Part shown: piece after piece, positions 8,921-11,579 of the stretch
Numbering within the stretch: position 1 is the first letter of the stretch
Layout: every line of letters starts with the position of its first letter
DNA from: Pseudopelobacter sp964601865
GTDB lineage: Bacteria > Desulfobacterota > Desulfuromonadia > Geobacterales > Pseudopelobacteraceae
Direction: 5' to 3'
Length of the DNA stretch: 11,579 nucleotides
Assembly: GCA_964601865.1 (NCBI GenBank)
Contig: CAZRPI010000108.1
Span: 1 to 11,579 of the forward strand
Notes under the pieces: generated by a model
Told to the model about the DNA's origin: nothing
Seen by the model: only the letters and a program-made list of their open reading frames with translations
Databases searched by the model: none
Position numbers and translations under genes: made by a program

Positions 8921-8998
8921 ATGAATAGTCACGCCATGCCCGTTACTTCCTGTTGTTGCGGCAATTATGAGGATGGATTTGGGGAAAGATTCGATTGA
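8921..8998 (+). CDS. Possible 25-residue peptide with a CCCG motif
   Basis: A 25-codon frame starts with ATG 6 bases after AAGGA (8910-8914) and ends at TGA. The peptide has three consecutive cysteines followed by glycine (residues 11-14) and an acidic tail ending in 'GERFD'. It lies alone in the divergent spacer. It could be a small metal-binding or modified peptide, but frames of this length with a chance purine-rich site are frequent, and no partner gene is adjacent. Confidence 0.2.
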   Translation: MNSHAMPVTSCCCGNYEDGFGERFD

Positions 8999-9169
8999 TT
9001 GATTGCGATAAGAATGAATTCGACGAAATGAGGAAGAAGTAAGGAAGGATACTGGTTGTCTCTGCTTTGTACGGCATGTCTGCCCATTACCTGAGCATCA
9101 GTTCTTTCGGCAGAGTTGAATAGAATCGAATGACCCTGACGCAGATCCGATGTTGCAATATCGCGAACC

Positions 9170-9174
9170 GGAGG
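9170..9174 (+). promoter_or_regulatory. Ribosome binding site that decides the serine hydrolase start
   Basis: GGAGG ends 8 bases before the ATG at 9183. The in-frame ATG at 9150 has no such site and would place eleven charged residues ahead of the signal sequence, so 9183 is chosen. Confidence 0.75.
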
Positions 9175-9182
9175 TTTTTGTC

Positions 9183-11243
9183 ATGCGTATCCGTCTCTTT
9201 GCGCAGGCCTGTTGGGTGTTGTGTGCCGTTTTGACCTTTGGGGGGTGTGGCGGCTCATCTTCGTCAGGAGCTCACTATGCGACCATCATCGCCGAAGGTC
9301 GCGCCGCGGTGAAAGATGCCATGACGGAAACCGGCGCCACTGCGGTCTCCGTTGCCCTGGTGGACAACGGCAGGGTGGTCTGGTCGGAGGCGTTCGGCAG
9401 CGCGGACAGGGAATCGGGCCGGAACGCCGACACCACGACGCTTTTCGGCATCTGTTCGGTCAGCAAGATGCTGGCCACGGTGGCGACCATGATCCTGGTG
9501 GACCGGGGGCAGGTTGCGCTGGACGAGCCGGTGACAACCTACATCAAGGATTTCAACATGCCGCTCGATCCCCGCTACCGGGATATCACCGTGCGCATGC
9601 TGCTCAATCATTCCTCCGGCCTTCCGGGTAACGATTCCCGGGCAAGCGCCACGCTCACCCCCTTTACCGGCTACGCGGCCCAGGTTATGGAGGGTCTGAA
9701 GTATCAGCGTCTGAAGCATGATCCGGGCGCCATGAGCGAGTACAACAACGACGGCTTCACCATGATGGATAACCTGGTCAGAGCGGTGACCGGCCAGGCG
9801 TATCCGGACTTTGTGCGGGAGAACATCCTCGCGCCCCTCGGCATGAACTCGAGCCGGTATATGACCGGGCCTCTTCCCGAAGGGACGTATGCCCACCCGT
9901 ACGGCTGGGACACCAGGCTCATCATGTACTACCTGAACGTCTACTCCACGGGCGGTCTGTTCTCCACCCCGGAAGAGTTGTCCCGTCTGGCCATCATGCT
10001 GATGAACAGGGGGGTGTACGGCTCCCGGCGGATTCTCTCGGAAAAATCGGTGGCAGCCATGGCGCAGGATCAGCGGCTGGGGTCATTCAATCCCGTCCCC
10101 TATGCGGAGATGGAGTTCGGCCTGGGATGGGACACGGTGGCCCAGCCGGGATTGTCTGCGGTGGGTGTAACGACATGGCAGAAAACCGGGGACATGGGTG
10201 GGTACTACGGCGCCAACATGGCCGTGGCGCCCGATGAGAAGCTGGCGGTTGTGGTTTTTGGCGCCTCCAACGGGTTCGACTCGGCCCATGCCGTCAAGAT
10301 TTCGGAGCGGATCCTCCTGCGCGCCCTCGTGGTACGGGGCAGGCTCGCCAGCATGCCGACACCGCTTTCGCCCCCGTCCCTGCCGGTGAAGCCGGTGACG
10401 GCGGACGCCAAAAACAGCTTCGCGGGATATTACGCTTCCGGGACAACCGCGTATCGTCTGAGCTTCGGGAGCGATGACGCCCTCTCGGTCGACGAGTATC
10501 AAGCCGACTGGACCCCGAAATACCGGAATCTGAAACTGCGCATGGACGGCTGGTATGCCGCCGACAACGACCCGCTTACGGCGGTGCGGCTGCTGACCCG
10601 GGCCGGGCACACCTATTTTGCCGTCCGCATGCGGCGCGGGTATGGCCACTATACCATTGCCATCCTTTTCGGGCAGCGTATTGACGCCAGGCCCGCCATC
10701 TCCGCGGCCTGGCTGGCGCGGCTGAACGAACCCTGGTTGCCGGTGAACAACCCCTGGAGCCTGGCATCAGGCGATCCCAGTTTCAGTTTCAGAACCATCA
10801 ACGGCCTGACCGGCTACCTGATGGGTAAAACGATTCTGCGCGACATGAGTCCGGAATCGGACGCCCGGCTTGACGGGATGTTCATGACGCTCCCCGATGG
10901 CGGGCGGGATCTGGTGGATGCGGCGATCGAAACCTGGAATGGAGAGGACATACTCCGCCTCGGCAGTTGCCTCTATCGCCCCATGTCCAGCCTCCAGCAG
11001 CTTGCATCCGGGTCGAGCACGGTTACCATCGGCAGCGACGGGTTCACCGAATGGCGCCGGCTGCCCGTATCGGGCAAGCTCGCTATCAGTGGTGACACCT
11101 CCTGGACCTTGTACAATGCGAACTTCAAGGTACTTGCCAGCGGTACGGGAAGCGGCTCCTGCTCGTTTACCGGCTCAAATTCGAACTACCTGGCATTGGC
11201 TGGCACGGTGGGAGCGCCCATCGTCCTCAAGCTGACTCCGTAA
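9183..11243 (+). CDS. Serine beta-lactamase-like hydrolase, predicted lipoprotein, with unassigned C-terminal region
   Basis: The product is 686 residues from the preferred start. The N-terminus (MRIR, hydrophobic core, then F19-G20-G21-C22-GGSSSSG) looks like a lipoprotein signal with a slightly unusual lipobox. Residues about 35-385 match the class C beta-lactamase/CubicO/esterase family (PF00144). The three catalytic motifs are present: S92-V-S-K95 (nucleophile and base), Y187-N-N189, and K334-T-G336 followed by 'DMGGYY'. 'LLNHSSGLPG' is also typical of the family. Members include penicillin-binding proteins, peptidases, esterases and true beta-lactamases; substrate cannot be told from sequence. 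Typical family proteins end near residue 400. Here about 290 more residues follow, opening with a 'FAGYYASGTTAYRLSF' segment like the beta-barrel extensions of some relatives and then becoming unrecognisable. The protein probably acts in the periplasm or at the outer membrane. No resistance-type regulator is adjacent. Confidence 0.88.
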   Translation: MRIRLFAQACWVLCAVLTFGGCGGSSSSGAHYATIIAEGRAAVKDAMTETGATAVSVALVDNGRVVWSEAFGSADRESGRNADTTTLFGICSVSKMLATVATMILVDRGQVALDEPVTTYIKDFNMPLDPRYRDITVRMLLNHSSGLPGNDSRASATLTPFTGYAAQVMEGLKYQRLKHDPGAMSEYNNDGFTMMDNLVRAVTGQAYPDFVRENILAPLGMNSSRYMTGPLPEGTYAHPYGWDTRLIMYYLNVYSTGGLFSTPEELSRLAIMLMNRGVYGSRRILSEKSVAAMAQDQRLGSFNPVPYAEMEFGLGWDTVAQPGLSAVGVTTWQKTGDMGGYYGANMAVAPDEKLAVVVFGASNGFDSAHAVKISERILLRALVVRGRLASMPTPLSPPSLPVKPVTADAKNSFAGYYASGTTAYRLSFGSDDALSVDEYQADWTPKYRNLKLRMDGWYAADNDPLTAVRLLTRAGHTYFAVRMRRGYGHYTIAILFGQRIDARPAISAAWLARLNEPWLPVNNPWSLASGDPSFSFRTINGLTGYLMGKTILRDMSPESDARLDGMFMTLPDGGRDLVDAAIETWNGEDILRLGSCLYRPMSSLQQLASGSSTVTIGSDGFTEWRRLPVSGKLAISGDTSWTLYNANFKVLASGTGSGSCSFTGSNSNYLALAGTVGAPIVLKLTP

Positions 11244-11308
11244 CGGCACTATTGAATGAAATATTGGGCAATGAGATACATTTGATGCGTTTGCAAATTC
11301 GCTTTGCC

Positions 11309-11333
11309 ATGTCCGAATGTCTGTGTCGGGCAT
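11309..11333 (+). terminator. Candidate hairpin after the serine hydrolase gene
   Basis: ATGTCCGA (11309-11316) pairs with TCGGGCAT (11326-11333) through eight positions, one of them G-T, over a 9-base loop. It lies 66 bases past the stop codon. No clear T-run follows, so it may be a Rho-independent terminator of low efficiency or only a 3' stem. Confidence 0.25.
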
Positions 11334-11536
11334 CAATGATTTCAACTGATTACTGTCTGGATTCTTGATTAAACCGCTTCTGGAATGACAATTTGCGAAT
11401 CCATTAAATGTGACGGTTTTATCGACATTTCAGTACCGCTCAAAGACATGGGGCAACATAAACCTTTTCGAGGAAATGAGCCTGGCTCTGTTCACGCATC
11501 CAATGAGCGAATGTGAGGTGGTATGAGAGGAGTGCC

Positions 11537-11579
11537 GTGATTGTTGAGGCCCATGTGAAGTGTGGCTGTACCTTGAAGA
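11537..11579 (+). CDS. Possible 5' end of a gene cut by the window edge
   Basis: A GTG codon at 11537 follows GAGAGGAG (11525-11532) by 4 bases and opens a frame of 14 codons that is still open at the window end. The visible peptide is fMet-IVEAHVKCGCTLK, with a CGC pair. An upstream ATG at 11523 closes after five codons, its TGA overlapping the GTG. The fragment is too short for a family call. Confidence 0.25.
   Translation, partial: MIVEAHVKCGCTLK

Larger units (their letters stand above)
8711..9182. other. Divergent intergenic region
   Basis: This 472-base gap separates the leftward EF-hand gene from the rightward serine hydrolase gene, so it should carry both promoters. I find no strong paired -35/-10 match on either strand. 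A (GATT)3 run lies at 8993-9004. The only open frame with a reasonable ribosome binding site is the 25-codon one at 8921-8998, listed separately. Confidence 0.5.
11244..11579. other. Non-coding right-hand region
   Basis: After the serine hydrolase stop, most of these 336 bases are AT-richer than the genes and contain no convincing frame. A stem with an ambiguous terminator role lies at 11309-11333, and a possible gene start lies at the right edge. Confidence 0.5.

Noticed and set aside
9045..9075. Sigma54-type promoter before the serine hydrolase gene
   Set aside because: The GG and GC elements in 'TGGTTGTCTCTGCTT' are 8 bases apart rather than the required 10.
9264..9896. 210-codon minus-strand frame opposite the serine hydrolase
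   Set aside because: It is antisense to the catalytic domain carrying the SxxK and YxN motifs, and has no domain or ribosome binding site.

Overview
The window looks like a chromosomal stretch from a GC-rich Gram-negative bacterium. The style of its exported proteins points to the Desulfuromonadia/Geobacter-like deltaproteobacteria: DUF1566 repeats preceded by a 'TGQTxCYD...G...QAG..WP..RF' lead-in, IPT/TIG domains, HAF repeats, and a lipoprotein beginning CGGSSSS. This assignment rests on family resemblance, not on a marker gene. I see no tRNA, rRNA, CRISPR array, transposase or phage gene.

Layout. Bases 1-257 are non-coding and hold a compact palindrome-rich element of the REP/MITE type (about 46-160). 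A leftward pair follows: a 681-residue secreted protein with 14 Asp-box (BNR) repeats (747-2792) and, 27 bases downstream, a small lipoprotein (258-719). A 518-base divergent intergenic region (2793-3310) carries a candidate promoter and a GC-rich, hairpin-forming leader. It is followed by a rightward pair: an 827-residue secreted protein with two Ig/IPT-like domains, seven HAF repeats and two DUF11 domains (3311-5794), then a 616-residue secreted protein with two DUF1566 domains, a cysteine/tryptophan module and two IPT/TIG domains (5861-7711). Converging on this pair is a leftward gene for a 297-residue Ser/Pro-rich protein with two degenerate EF-hand loops and a helical repeat (7817-8710). 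After a 472-base divergent gap, a rightward gene encodes a serine beta-lactamase-like lipoprotein with a large C-terminal region I do not recognise (9183-11243). The last 336 bases are non-coding apart from a possible gene start at the right edge.

How the genes fit together. Five of the six solid genes have an export or lipoprotein signal, and most are built from tandem repeats (propeller blades, Ig-like domains, DUF1566 domains). The sixth also has repeats but no signal. The region therefore reads as a cluster of envelope and extracellular modular proteins, perhaps for adhesion or surface sensing. Nothing in the sequence shows a shared pathway. The features most worth a second look are the structured leader ahead of the HAF protein, the doubled propeller architecture, the EF-hand protein with a four-fold helical repeat, and the unassigned C-terminal half of the serine hydrolase.
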